Shown: piece by piece, positions 6,801-12,826 of the stretch
Position numbering within the stretch: the first letter of the stretch is position 1
Layout of the letters: each line of letters opens with the position of its first letter
Assembly: GCA_007133145.1 (NCBI GenBank)
Contig: SLNF01000180.1
Coordinates: 1 to 12,826, forward strand
Source of the DNA: Nitriliruptorales bacterium
GTDB lineage: Bacteria; Actinomycetota; Nitriliruptoria; Euzebyales; Egibacteraceae
Reading direction: 5' to 3'
Length of the DNA: 12,826 nt
Notes under the pieces: model-generated
Seen by the model: only the letters and a program-made list of their open reading frames with translations
Told to the model about the DNA's origin: nothing
Database searches by the model: none
Made by a program: the position numbers and the translations under genes

Positions 6801-9800
6801 CGACGATCTCGCCGTCGGCGAGCAGCAAATCACCGCGCGCTACCTCGACAGCGACGAGTACGAGCCGAGCGAGCAGACGCTCACCGTCAACGTCGATCCC
6901 GCTGAGACGACCACGACCCTGGCTCCGGTCTCGATGGAGGATGACGACGAGGACGGCAGCGTCGCGCTGGCCGGCGAGACGGTGGCGTTCGAGGCGTTCG
7001 TGACCGTCGACGAGCCCGGCGGCGGCAGCCCGTCGGGAGACGTGCGCCTGCTGGTCGACGACCTCGACGGCGACGAGCTCGACCGGGCTGCGCTCAACGG
7101 CGACGGCGCGGTCACCCTCGCCACCGACGAGCTCGAGGTCGGCGAGACCGACGTCGTCGCGGTCTACGACGGCGACGGGAGCTACGAGGGCAGCACCTCC
7201 TCGCCGCCGGTCACGGTGACGGTGCTGGCGCCCTCGACGGCGACCCTCACCCTCGATCCCGCGACCGACGCGATCTTCGGGCAGACGATCGAGGCCACCG
7301 TCGAGGTCACCGTCGACGATGACGCGATCGCGCCCACGGGCACCGTGTCCTTCGAGTGGGACGGCAACAGCGAGTTAGCCGACCTCGATGAGGAGGGTGT
7401 CGCCTCGCTGAGCATCGAGCGACCGGATCTCGGTGAGCTCGCGATCACCGCACGCTACGAGGGCGCGGCGTTCGTCGCCCCCAGCGAGGACGAGGCGAGC
7501 ATCGACGTCGTCGAGGCACCGACGCAGGTTGACCTGATCGCCACCCCCGAGATCTCGGTGACCGGCGAGGAGGTCACGCTGGCCGCGACGGTCTCCACGC
7601 CCGTCGAGGAGGCCGTCGCCGAGGGCGGTGTCGTCTTCGTCGACGTGACTGACGGGGATGACGAGGTGGAGCTTGGCAGCTCCGGCTTCAACGCGCAGGG
7701 GGTCGCGTCGATCAGCGTCGACGATCTGCCGGTCGGGCAGGTCAACGTCGAGGCCCGCTACTCCGGCGCCGAGGTCGGCTACGCCCCCAGTGAGGCGTCG
7801 CGTGAGCTCACCATCGGACGCGCCTCGACCCGGACCCTCCTGGAGGCCGAGTCCAGCACGGTCGAGGTTGGCGAGGGGCTCACCTTCGACGTCGACGTCG
7901 AGGTGCAGGAGCCGGGTGGCGGCACCCCCGGCGGCTCCGTCGACCTCCTCATCGAAGGCGACGAGGACGCCGACCCGCCGATCGCGAGCGGCGAGCTTGA
8001 CGCTGCCAGCCTCTCGGTCACCGTCGATGACCTGCCGGTCGGCGAGCACGCCCTCGTCGCGGTCTACCAGGGCGATGCGGGCTATGAGGGCAGCACCTCG
8101 ACGCCGGTCACGGTCACCGTGCAGGCGCAGACGGTCACGTCGCTCGTGCTCGATCCTGACACCGACGACGTCCCGTTCGGGCAGACCGTCGAGGCCAGCG
8201 CGACGGTGACCACGAGCGGGGACGCCCCCGACCCTGACGGCGAGGTCGTCTTCACCTGGGGCGAGGACGATGAACGCACCGTCGACCTCGACGGGCAGAC
8301 GGCCACCGTCGACCTCGACGGGTTGCCGGTCGGGGAGGTGGAGGTCACCGCGACGTTCCGCGGGGCGCCGCTGTTCCTCGACAGCGACGACCTCGCGTCG
8401 GTCGAGGTCGTCGCGGCGCCGACGACCCTGGAGGTGCACGGCACGCCGGATGAGCCGGTCAGCGGCCAGCCCGTCGACCTCGCTGTGACCGTCACCGCCG
8501 TGCACACCGACGTGCAGGAGGGCGAGGTCACCGTTCTCGCCGACGGCGACGAGCTCGGGCGCGAGGTCGTGTCGTCGCAGGGTGGGGCGAGCGTGACCCT
8601 CGAGGACCTGCCCGTGGGGACCACCGAGCTCGACGTGGTCTATGAGGGCACCGAGCGTTTCGCCGAGGCCACGGCCACCGCCGGGGTCGAGGTGGTGCGC
8701 GCGGCGACCGAGACCATGCTTGATGCGGACCCGCGCGTCGTCGACGGCGGGGAGGCCATCGAGCTCGACGTCGACGTCGACGTCGTCGACCCCGGCGCCG
8801 GCGTGCCCACGGGGGAGGTCACGATCGATGCCGACGGCGGCGACCTCGCGATCGAACCACTCACCCTCGCAGAGGGGACGGCGGCGGTCACGCTCGACGA
8901 CCTCGACCCCGGGTCCTACGACCTCACCGCCACCTACGACGGCGACGAGCGGTTCGAGGGCAGCGTCAGCGAGGTCGTGGCGCTCAGCGTTCGCGCGGCC
9001 AGCACCCTCGATCTTGAGATCGTTCCGGAGGCCGTCGTCTTCGGGCAGGTCGCCGAGGCGCGGGTCACCGTCTCGAGCGACCTCGACGCCGTTGCGGAGG
9101 GCACCGTGCAGCTCACCGCCAGCGACGCCGACGGCGACGGCGAGACCATCCTGATCGGCGACGAGGTCGCGCTGGAGGACGGGGGGGCCACCATCGAGGT
9201 GGACGGCCTGGCTCCCGGGCACTGGGACCTCGAGGCGTCGTTCTCCAAGACCGACACCCTGCAGGCGAGCGAAGCCAGTGCCACGCTCGAGGTGGTCGAG
9301 CCCGACCCGCCCGAGCCCACCCTCGAGGCCTCGACCAGCGGCGGGCTCGCGCCGCTCGAGGTCACCTTCGATGTCGACGTGGCCGACACGGGCGCCGACG
9401 TCGGCTGGGAGCTCGACGTCGGTGACGGCAGCGACGCGATCCTCGGCGACGTTGTGCCGGAGCAGGTGACCCACACCTTCGAGGAGGCCGGGCGCTTCAC
9501 CGTCCGGCTCAGCGCCGAGGACGAGTTCGGCAACGCCGCAAGCACCCTCGTGCGCGTCGACGTCGCGTTGCCCGAGCCGCCGGTCGCGTGGGCGGGCTCG
9601 GACCGCATCGTCAACGCCGGCGAGGCGGTCACCTTCGACGCCTCGGCGTCCTCGCCCTCGCCCGACGTCGCCGACTACGCCTGGGACTTCGGCGACGGCG
9701 ACGCAACCGCCGCCGAACCCGTCGCGGAGCATGTTTTCGACGACCCCGGCGACTACACCGTCGCGCTCACCGTGACCTCCGGTGGCGACACCGACACCGA

Positions 9801-12800
9801 CACCGTCGCGGTCGAGGTGCTCGACCCGACGCCCGAGGGCCTCGTCGTCACCGTGCGCGGCGAGGGCGCCCCGCTCGCCGACGCGCCGGTCGTCGTCGAG
9901 GAGCCCGACGGCTCGCAGCGCGTCGCGCGCACCGACAATGACGGTGAGGCGGTGCTGCGCGGGCTCGCGCAAGGCGAGGTGGTCGTCTACACCGGCAGCG
10001 ACGGGTTCCTGCCCGAGGTCGCCGAGGCCGCGGTCGATGCCGACGGCCGAGGCGAGGTCACCATCGATCTCGAGGAGGGCGAGACCCTCGAGGGCGAGGT
10101 CACCGCCGAGCGGCTCGACGATGAGCAGATAGCCGACTACGGCATCGACCCCAACGACCCGGAGAACCAGAACATCTTCGAGGTCGAAGTCAATCTCCGC
10201 GTGCGGGGCTCCCCCGTCGTTGGGTCGTTCGTCTTTCGGGGCTTGGGAAGCGGCGGCGGCGAAGGTGGAGAGTGGATCACGGGGTCGCCGGCGGTCGGTG
10301 GTCAACCCATGACCTGCGAGGGTGATCGATGCGGGGGCGAGTCGGGCGGCTACCGCCACGGCATGGGTTTCGGTGGTGGTAGTGGCGGCGGCGGTGGCTC
10401 CTACCCGCAGCTCACCTACATCGTCATCCCGATCGAGGGACGGTTCCTCAAGGAGTTCTTCGACATCGAGTTCTCGGTGCTCAACCTCGCACCGTCGGCC
10501 TTCACCGCCAAGGACATGGTCGCGGAGCTGCCGCTGCCCGAGGGGCTGAGTCTCGCCCCGATCGCCGGCAGGCAGTCCGCCCGGGTCGCCATGGGTGACA
10601 TCCCCGGGGGGCAGTCCGAGACGGTGAACTGGATCGTGCGGGGCGACCGGTCGGGGCACTACGACCTCGAGGCTCGCGCGAGCGGGGTGCTCGACCCCAT
10701 CGGTGAGACCGTCGACGTCGTCGGGGTAGCCGACGAGCCGTTGCGCGTCTGGGGCGCCGACGCGCTCGAGCTCCTCGTCGAGGCCGACCGTCGCGTCTGG
10801 ACCCGCAACCCGATGGGGCTGCGTCTGGGCTTCCGCAACGTCGCCGACATCGATGTCTATAACACCCAGATCACCCTGCTCGAGGGCACCGAGAACGCGA
10901 TCTACCAGCCGAGGCAGCCGCGGGTGGCGCGTCTCGGCACGGTCCCTGCGGGTGAGGAGGTGTGGGCACCCTCGGCGACCTTGGTGCCGGCGGTCACCGG
11001 CGACATCGTCACCGATGACTCCTATGTCAGCGAGGTCGCCGGTGAGGAGATCCCCGACGCGGAGATCACCACCGTCGAGCCTATGAGGCCCCCGTCGGCG
11101 ACCGCCGGCATCGAGGCGTTCCCGCGCCGGGAGCATGTCGTCCTGCGGTGGGACGCCGTCGACGGCGCCGAGGCCTACGAGGTGTTCCGCACCGAGGATC
11201 TCGAGACGCAGTTCCCCGACGACCCCGTCGAAGGTGAGGCGCTCGGTGAGCGATTCATCGCCGTGCCCGCCGACGCCGACGTCGACGATGCGGAGTGGGC
11301 GGTGTCGACAACGATCGACGGCGAGCCGCAATTGCACCACCCCGTGGTGCGCCAGGGGGCGGCGGATCCGCCCCGCTATCCCGCCGCCGCGGTGACCTTC
11401 ACCGACGGGCAGGCGGCGATGTGCGGCGAGCCGGCCACGCTCGAGGTGACCTTCTTCGACGAGGTGCTCGAGCTCACCGAGTATCAGCTTGAGGTCGACG
11501 GCGTTCCCATACTGCTGCCTGACCGGGAGCTTGACTCAGGCCGCGAGGCGACCGTGCCGATCGGCACTTGGGATCCCGACGACGTCGACGAGGACGGTGT
11601 CGAGGTGGCCGTGCGCGCCCGGGACCAGCTGGGGTCGTGGGGTCCGTGGAGCCGCACGACCCTGCGGCCCGACTGCCCTGGTGAGCCCGTCGTCGTCCTC
11701 GCCGCCGGGCTGCTCTCGCGTCTTGACGGCGACGACGAGAGTTGGCCGGAGCTCTTCGGCTGGCCCGGCGACGCGCGTGTGCAGAGCACGGTGGGGCTGC
11801 TCGAGGAAGAGCTCGGCTTCGACCTCGGCCACGACGGGCTCGGCCCGTACGACGAGGCGCCCCGCAACATCATCGAGTACTCCTATCAGGGTGCGCAGGT
11901 GCGCGTCGAGGACGGCCACCCCGTGTTCGATCCGGCGGACTACCGCGCGCGCGACACCGTCTATGAGCTCAGTCGCATCGGCGGTGAAGGGGGTGGGCCG
12001 AGCGGCTGGACGCGGGGGACCGCAGAGGACTTCCTCGACGCGCTCGTGGCCTACGACGAGGCGTGGCACGAGGCCTATGGCAACTGGATCGAGTACCACT
12101 TCGTCGGCCACTCCCTCGGTGCCCGGCAGTCGCTCAACGTCGCGACTCTCGCCCGTGAGCGCGCCGAGGCGTGTGAGGGCGACGACGACGGCTACCCCTG
12201 CCGACGCTACGAGGAACTCGTCGGCTCGGTCGTCTCGGTGTCCGGGGCGGTCTACCCGCTCTCGGTGGTGAGCACCATTTCACCGGCCTCATGCGCGTTG
12301 AGCTCTGGCTTGGCGCGCGCTGGCGACATCGCCATCGACGCGAAGTTCGGGACCTGGAGGATCCGTGTCGGTTTCGAGACTGGCTCGGCCCTGGTCCAGC
12401 GTCCAGCGGTCAATGACAGCCTCATCGATATCGCGGCGGGCGGCACGCCGATCCGCACGCTCGGCACTCCACAGGACTCCTGCCTGAGTCCGCGGGCGAC
12501 GCTCGCCGACGACGTCCACCCGTTGGTGCAGAGCAGCTCGCACACCGTCTCGTCGTACGGCAATGAGGCCCACTCCGCGCTGCTCAAGGGCGGGGACGAG
12601 ACGGCATCGGGTGACTTCGTCCACGTCCGCAGGGTGCTGGAAGCCGAGGTGCCGGCAGCGGGTCGGCTGCGGTCCTCGTCGTTGACGGCGCAGAGCGCGA
12701 CCGCCACGCAGGACGACGGTGCGACGGTCGCCGCCGACGACCCCGACGATCTCGAGGGCCATGAGGTCGTCGTGGAGGTGCGTGACGGAGACGGCGCGCC

Positions 12801-12826
12801 GGCGATCGACGCCCAGGTCGTCCTTG
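3823..12826 (+). CDS. Giant secreted multidomain protein with alpha/beta-hydrolase domain (3' partial)
   Basis: One frame is open from GTG 3823 to the window end, over 3,000 residues, and continues beyond it. The start is the first possible one after an in-frame TGA at 3808, with a G-rich but poor Shine-Dalgarno. Residues 1-29 form a signal peptide: MRLRAIR, a hydrophobic core, then ASHA before DDDPG. Domain order follows: regulatory-like beta-sandwich repeats (about 37-823), an Ig-like domain (about 824-923), nine Ig-like repeats (924-1826), two PKD domains (1827-2003), a regulatory-like domain (2005-2086), a Gly-rich hinge (about 2138-2196), NEW3/CARDB-like modules (about 2199-2420), a fibronectin-III-like domain (about 2424-2510), a Cys-bounded beta domain (2534-2618), and an alpha/beta hydrolase (about 2620-2940). 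A new regulatory-like domain begins near 2975. The protein is strongly acidic, with only 7 Lys in the visible part and all 8 Cys after residue 2160. No membrane anchor or sorting signal is visible, so attachment to the cell is unknown. It most likely acts outside the cell as a stalked lipase/esterase-like or adhesive protein; the exact substrate is unknown. Confidence 0.9.
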   Translation, partial: MRLRAIRLVTLSAVAALVALTWLGGASHADDDPGEQILGIVLIDDEPATEGRVGVFAQAPTSASVAGVGFDEPIGSDGTFAFDVDDLIEADPDGEAESWRIAARMPSFVEAEDGTAVWRRSAPVEFTIDEDDQPQGLDDPLEIPLAPTNATLEIDGVDASAADFSLQIEPLGTDDPTGSLLRQSISWSDATTLDLTLPADETFWLAVEGSAWSDPTGDGASRRLTLGATGVEVTVDDDGVASPASAQVTLEDDPTIDGLVLDADGEPLIDAEHGVSVGLRSTFDGPLPSGFFLGLPPDDEGRFVGAAPDGSYVLSAGRQRPDGEGWQDVERAVTVDDGQASPADHDVVFLDEPTVQGTVLDPKGDPVDDVEMTLWRQGDLGPDPISFGWTRTDEDGRFTFAALDGRYWLDAWAGDRGRVEGLSVRVADGEVAEVDGQPVAEGDDVEVSFVPYNVEGAVVDVDGNPLADGWLRVDAADGDFVTDTFIAADGEFRLALEDGSYTLRVEPPDFGAGVGEEVELEVDRGQVTVVDGPEFDEDGRLVLQLVEPTVLGVLTSEDGGALEDPDEFTRVSIEVVDEQGGFVGSVRPDGDGRFAFLLDDGDYDLVLGPFAGFPYADVEPIPFTVTDGVADPDDLDVALSPATVVGTVSDLDATADDVLRVRAYADGEIADEPVAEGFTRFDDGRYALTLADGEYTLRAEAFDPLWGASEPEDIEVQDGEPLSEPVDFEVAERNVVVEVTRDGEPAGDTLVEVLDGDDETLTVTARFTDGFGSDPGSARFLLPEGDYTIRVDGEDGEERPIEVGEDGLPDPASPLAFELGAAPFNLEVAVDPEEGVAPFESELTVWVTDTAAYPVDLAITSDSDELTIDPDSGTIEEDDGPFSTTLKVGEDLVAPATVPVTVTATADDGEAVHASVELIILERPRDPTNLELTADLDEDERLVSGQPVEVTATVTSGDAPVPGYVEFTYAARGNGSGSEVRELDDDGTVAVAIDDLAVGEQQITARYLDSDEYEPSEQTLTVNVDPAETTTTLAPVSMEDDDEDGSVALAGETVAFEAFVTVDEPGGGSPSGDVRLLVDDLDGDELDRAALNGDGAVTLATDELEVGETDVVAVYDGDGSYEGSTSSPPVTVTVLAPSTATLTLDPATDAIFGQTIEATVEVTVDDDAIAPTGTVSFEWDGNSELADLDEEGVASLSIERPDLGELAITARYEGAAFVAPSEDEASIDVVEAPTQVDLIATPEISVTGEEVTLAATVSTPVEEAVAEGGVVFVDVTDGDDEVELGSSGFNAQGVASISVDDLPVGQVNVEARYSGAEVGYAPSEASRELTIGRASTRTLLEAESSTVEVGEGLTFDVDVEVQEPGGGTPGGSVDLLIEGDEDADPPIASGELDAASLSVTVDDLPVGEHALVAVYQGDAGYEGSTSTPVTVTVQAQTVTSLVLDPDTDDVPFGQTVEASATVTTSGDAPDPDGEVVFTWGEDDERTVDLDGQTATVDLDGLPVGEVEVTATFRGAPLFLDSDDLASVEVVAAPTTLEVHGTPDEPVSGQPVDLAVTVTAVHTDVQEGEVTVLADGDELGREVVSSQGGASVTLEDLPVGTTELDVVYEGTERFAEATATAGVEVVRAATETMLDADPRVVDGGEAIELDVDVDVVDPGAGVPTGEVTIDADGGDLAIEPLTLAEGTAAVTLDDLDPGSYDLTATYDGDERFEGSVSEVVALSVRAASTLDLEIVPEAVVFGQVAEARVTVSSDLDAVAEGTVQLTASDADGDGETILIGDEVALEDGGATIEVDGLAPGHWDLEASFSKTDTLQASEASATLEVVEPDPPEPTLEASTSGGLAPLEVTFDVDVADTGADVGWELDVGDGSDAILGDVVPEQVTHTFEEAGRFTVRLSAEDEFGNAASTLVRVDVALPEPPVAWAGSDRIVNAGEAVTFDASASSPSPDVADYAWDFGDGDATAAEPVAEHVFDDPGDYTVALTVTSGGDTDTDTVAVEVLDPTPEGLVVTVRGEGAPLADAPVVVEEPDGSQRVARTDNDGEAVLRGLAQGEVVVYTGSDGFLPEVAEAAVDADGRGEVTIDLEEGETLEGEVTAERLDDEQIADYGIDPNDPENQNIFEVEVNLRVRGSPVVGSFVFRGLGSGGGEGGEWITGSPAVGGQPMTCEGDRCGGESGGYRHGMGFGGGSGGGGGSYPQLTYIVIPIEGRFLKEFFDIEFSVLNLAPSAFTAKDMVAELPLPEGLSLAPIAGRQSARVAMGDIPGGQSETVNWIVRGDRSGHYDLEARASGVLDPIGETVDVVGVADEPLRVWGADALELLVEADRRVWTRNPMGLRLGFRNVADIDVYNTQITLLEGTENAIYQPRQPRVARLGTVPAGEEVWAPSATLVPAVTGDIVTDDSYVSEVAGEEIPDAEITTVEPMRPPSATAGIEAFPRREHVVLRWDAVDGAEAYEVFRTEDLETQFPDDPVEGEALGERFIAVPADADVDDAEWAVSTTIDGEPQLHHPVVRQGAADPPRYPAAAVTFTDGQAAMCGEPATLEVTFFDEVLELTEYQLEVDGVPILLPDRELDSGREATVPIGTWDPDDVDEDGVEVAVRARDQLGSWGPWSRTTLRPDCPGEPVVVLAAGLLSRLDGDDESWPELFGWPGDARVQSTVGLLEEELGFDLGHDGLGPYDEAPRNIIEYSYQGAQVRVEDGHPVFDPADYRARDTVYELSRIGGEGGGPSGWTRGTAEDFLDALVAYDEAWHEAYGNWIEYHFVGHSLGARQSLNVATLARERAEACEGDDDGYPCRRYEELVGSVVSVSGAVYPLSVVSTISPASCALSSGLARAGDIAIDAKFGTWRIRVGFETGSALVQRPAVNDSLIDIAAGGTPIRTLGTPQDSCLSPRATLADDVHPLVQSSSHTVSSYGNEAHSALLKGGDETASGDFVHVRRVLEAEVPAAGRLRSSSLTAQSATATQDDGATVAADDPDDLEGHEVVVEVRDGDGAPAIDAQVVL
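4588..6290 (+). repeat. Carboxypeptidase-regulatory-like repeats of the giant protein
   Basis: Six consecutive units start near 4588, 4882, 5179, 5467, 5749 and 6022, about 91-99 codons apart. A seventh, more diverged unit opens the mature protein near 3931. Each has a first strand such as VQGTVLDPKGDPV, a middle DEDGRF(T)F turn, and a closing DGxYxL strand (for example DGSYTLRVE, DGDYDLVLG, DGEYTLRAE). This is the transthyretin/CnaB-like beta-sandwich pattern common in bacterial surface proteins, where such units act as rigid spacers. Strand motifs are conserved while the loops vary freely. Bases 4240-4587 encode a poorly matching unit of the same kind or an unrelated spacer. Confidence 0.75.
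6292..6591 (+). other. Single Ig-like domain linking the two repeat arrays
   Basis: This stretch encodes about 100 residues beginning NLEVAVDPEEGVAPFESELT and ending VTATADDGEAVHASVELIIL. The alternation of strands and the P-F-x-x-x-L-T-V pattern resemble a bacterial Ig-like or cadherin-like fold. It differs from both the preceding and following repeats, so it marks a junction between the two arrays. The family is uncertain. Confidence 0.5.
6592..9300 (+). repeat. Nine Ig-like (Big_3_5-type) repeats arranged as three A-B-C super-repeats
   Basis: Nine units of 95-109 residues start near 6592, 6904, 7231, 7516, 7819, 8128, 8416, 8701 and 8998. All share a (S/F)GQxV or GE strand, a central L-PVG turn and a closing xARYxG or VYxGD strand, as in bacterial Ig-like repeat domains. 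They fall into three classes in strict order. A units carry SGQPVEVTATVTS, TGEEVTLAATVST and SGQPVDLAVTVTA. B units carry PGGGSPSGDV, PGGGTPGGSV and PGAGVPTGEV, and end YEGSTSSPPVTVTV, YEGSTSTPVTVTV and FEGSVSEVVALSV. C units carry FGQTIEATVEVTV, FGQTVEASATVTT and FGQVAEARVTVSS. The super-repeat period is 870-924 bp. Confidence 0.85.
9301..9831 (+). other. Two PKD domains
   Basis: After a proline hinge (PDPPEP) two PKD-type beta-sandwich domains follow. The first shows APLEVTFDVDV, then WELDVGDGSD and HTFEEAGRFTVRLSAEDEFGN. The second shows AGEAVTFDASAS, then YAWDFGDGD and HVFDDPGDYTVALTVTS. The W-x-F/V-GDG and HxF-xx-G-x-(Y/F)-TV motifs are diagnostic of the family. In secreted proteins PKD domains mediate protein-protein or carbohydrate contact, or act as spacers. 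Confidence 0.88.
9835..11680 (+). other. Mixed beta-domain region with Gly-rich hinge, before the hydrolase
   Basis: In order: a regulatory-like domain (EGLVVTVRGEGAPLADAPVVV, TDNDGEAVLRGL); a Gly-rich segment (about 10235-10410) with Cys2165 and Cys2170 as CEGDRC; a module with ELPLPEGLSLAP, PGGQSETVNWIV and SGHYDLEARASG, resembling NEW3-type domains; a CARDB-like stretch (LRLGFRNVADIDVYNTQITL); a fibronectin-III-like domain (HVVLRWDAVDGAEAYEVFRT); and a beta domain bracketed by Cys2534 and Cys2618. The family names for the NEW3, CARDB and FN3 parts rest on short motifs only and are tentative. Confidence 0.5.
11680..12642 (+). other. Alpha/beta-hydrolase (lipase/esterase-like) domain of the giant protein
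   Basis: The domain opens with a hydrophobic strand PVVVLAAGLLSR and has a long acidic cap-like insert. It reaches the nucleophile elbow FVGHSLGARQSLN, with Ser2764 as the predicted nucleophile (codon at 12112). The next strand is VVSVSGAVYPL. Candidate acid and base residues lie in ADDVHPLV (Asp2896/Asp2897, His2899) and in HTVSSYGNEAHSALL (His2907, His2917). HSALL is the better His candidate because it resembles the His-containing loop of PGAP1/DUF676-like lipases. Cys2784/Cys2793 and Cys2824/Cys2887 could form disulfides. The HG of the usual oxyanion strand is AG here. Hydrolysis of an ester or lipid is likely; the substrate is unknown. Confidence 0.75.

Noticed and set aside
3751..6828. 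Open frame of about 1,025 codons on the minus strand
   Set aside because: It is the antisense shadow of the giant plus-strand gene. GAC/GAG/GTC-rich coding yields GTC/CTC/GAC on the other strand and so almost no stops. The translated product has no recognisable domain, whereas the plus strand shows a signal peptide and clear repeat domains.
6592..9300. CRISPR array or DNA-level satellite
   Set aside because: The periodicity is about 300/900 bp, in frame and conserved at the protein level, with diverged DNA. It reflects protein domains, not spacer-repeat DNA.
7375..11340. Open frame of about 1,321 codons on the minus strand
   Set aside because: Same reason: it lies opposite the Ig/PKD region, whose plus-strand motifs (GDG, HxF, GxYTV) are unmistakable. 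The minus-strand product is Arg/Gly/His-rich and without domain pattern.
1..12826. tRNA, rRNA, insertion sequences, integrase or att sites
   Set aside because: I looked for cloverleaf-like segments, transposase motifs and terminal inverted repeats and saw none I could support.

Overview
This is a high-GC window (strong G/C preference at third codon positions) with actinobacterial character: GTG starts, start/stop overlaps, and long open frames on the antisense strand caused by base composition. The very acidic, almost lysine-free secreted protein that fills two thirds of the window would suit a halotolerant actinobacterium. The taxonomic assignment is inference.

Layout. (1) 1-627, plus strand: the 3' part of an ABC-transporter ATPase of the polysaccharide/teichoic-acid exporter type (Wzt/TagH-like). 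(2) 780-1835 and 1865-2770, plus strand: two tandem paralogous ATP-grasp proteins related to the ATP-grasp core of cyanophycin synthetase and bifunctional glutathione synthetase. The second copy has lost an internal block, now replaced by an Ala/Asp/Arg-rich linker containing a 33-bp tandem duplication. (3) 2859-3520, minus strand: a VapBC-type toxin-antitoxin pair (AbrB-like antitoxin, PIN-domain toxin) with a 4-nt overlap. (4) 3521-3822: a 302-bp divergent intergenic region with several palindromes. (5) 3823 to beyond the window end, plus strand: one uninterrupted frame of more than 3,000 codons. It encodes a secreted multidomain protein: signal peptide, about seven carboxypeptidase-regulatory-like beta-sandwich repeats, one Ig-like domain, nine Ig-like repeats, two PKD domains, a further regulatory-like domain, a glycine-rich hinge, NEW3/CARDB-like and fibronectin-III-like modules, and then an alpha/beta-hydrolase domain with a GHSLG nucleophile elbow. 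Another regulatory-like domain begins as the window ends.

How they fit together. The exporter ATPase and the ATP-grasp ligases lie on one strand and could belong to a locus that makes or decorates an envelope polymer; this is inference. The giant protein looks like a long stalk that holds a lipase/esterase-like domain away from the cell. The most distinctive structure is that its nine Ig-like repeats are not equivalent. They read as three copies of a three-domain unit (A-B-C), each unit about 0.9 kb, which suggests two stages of amplification.
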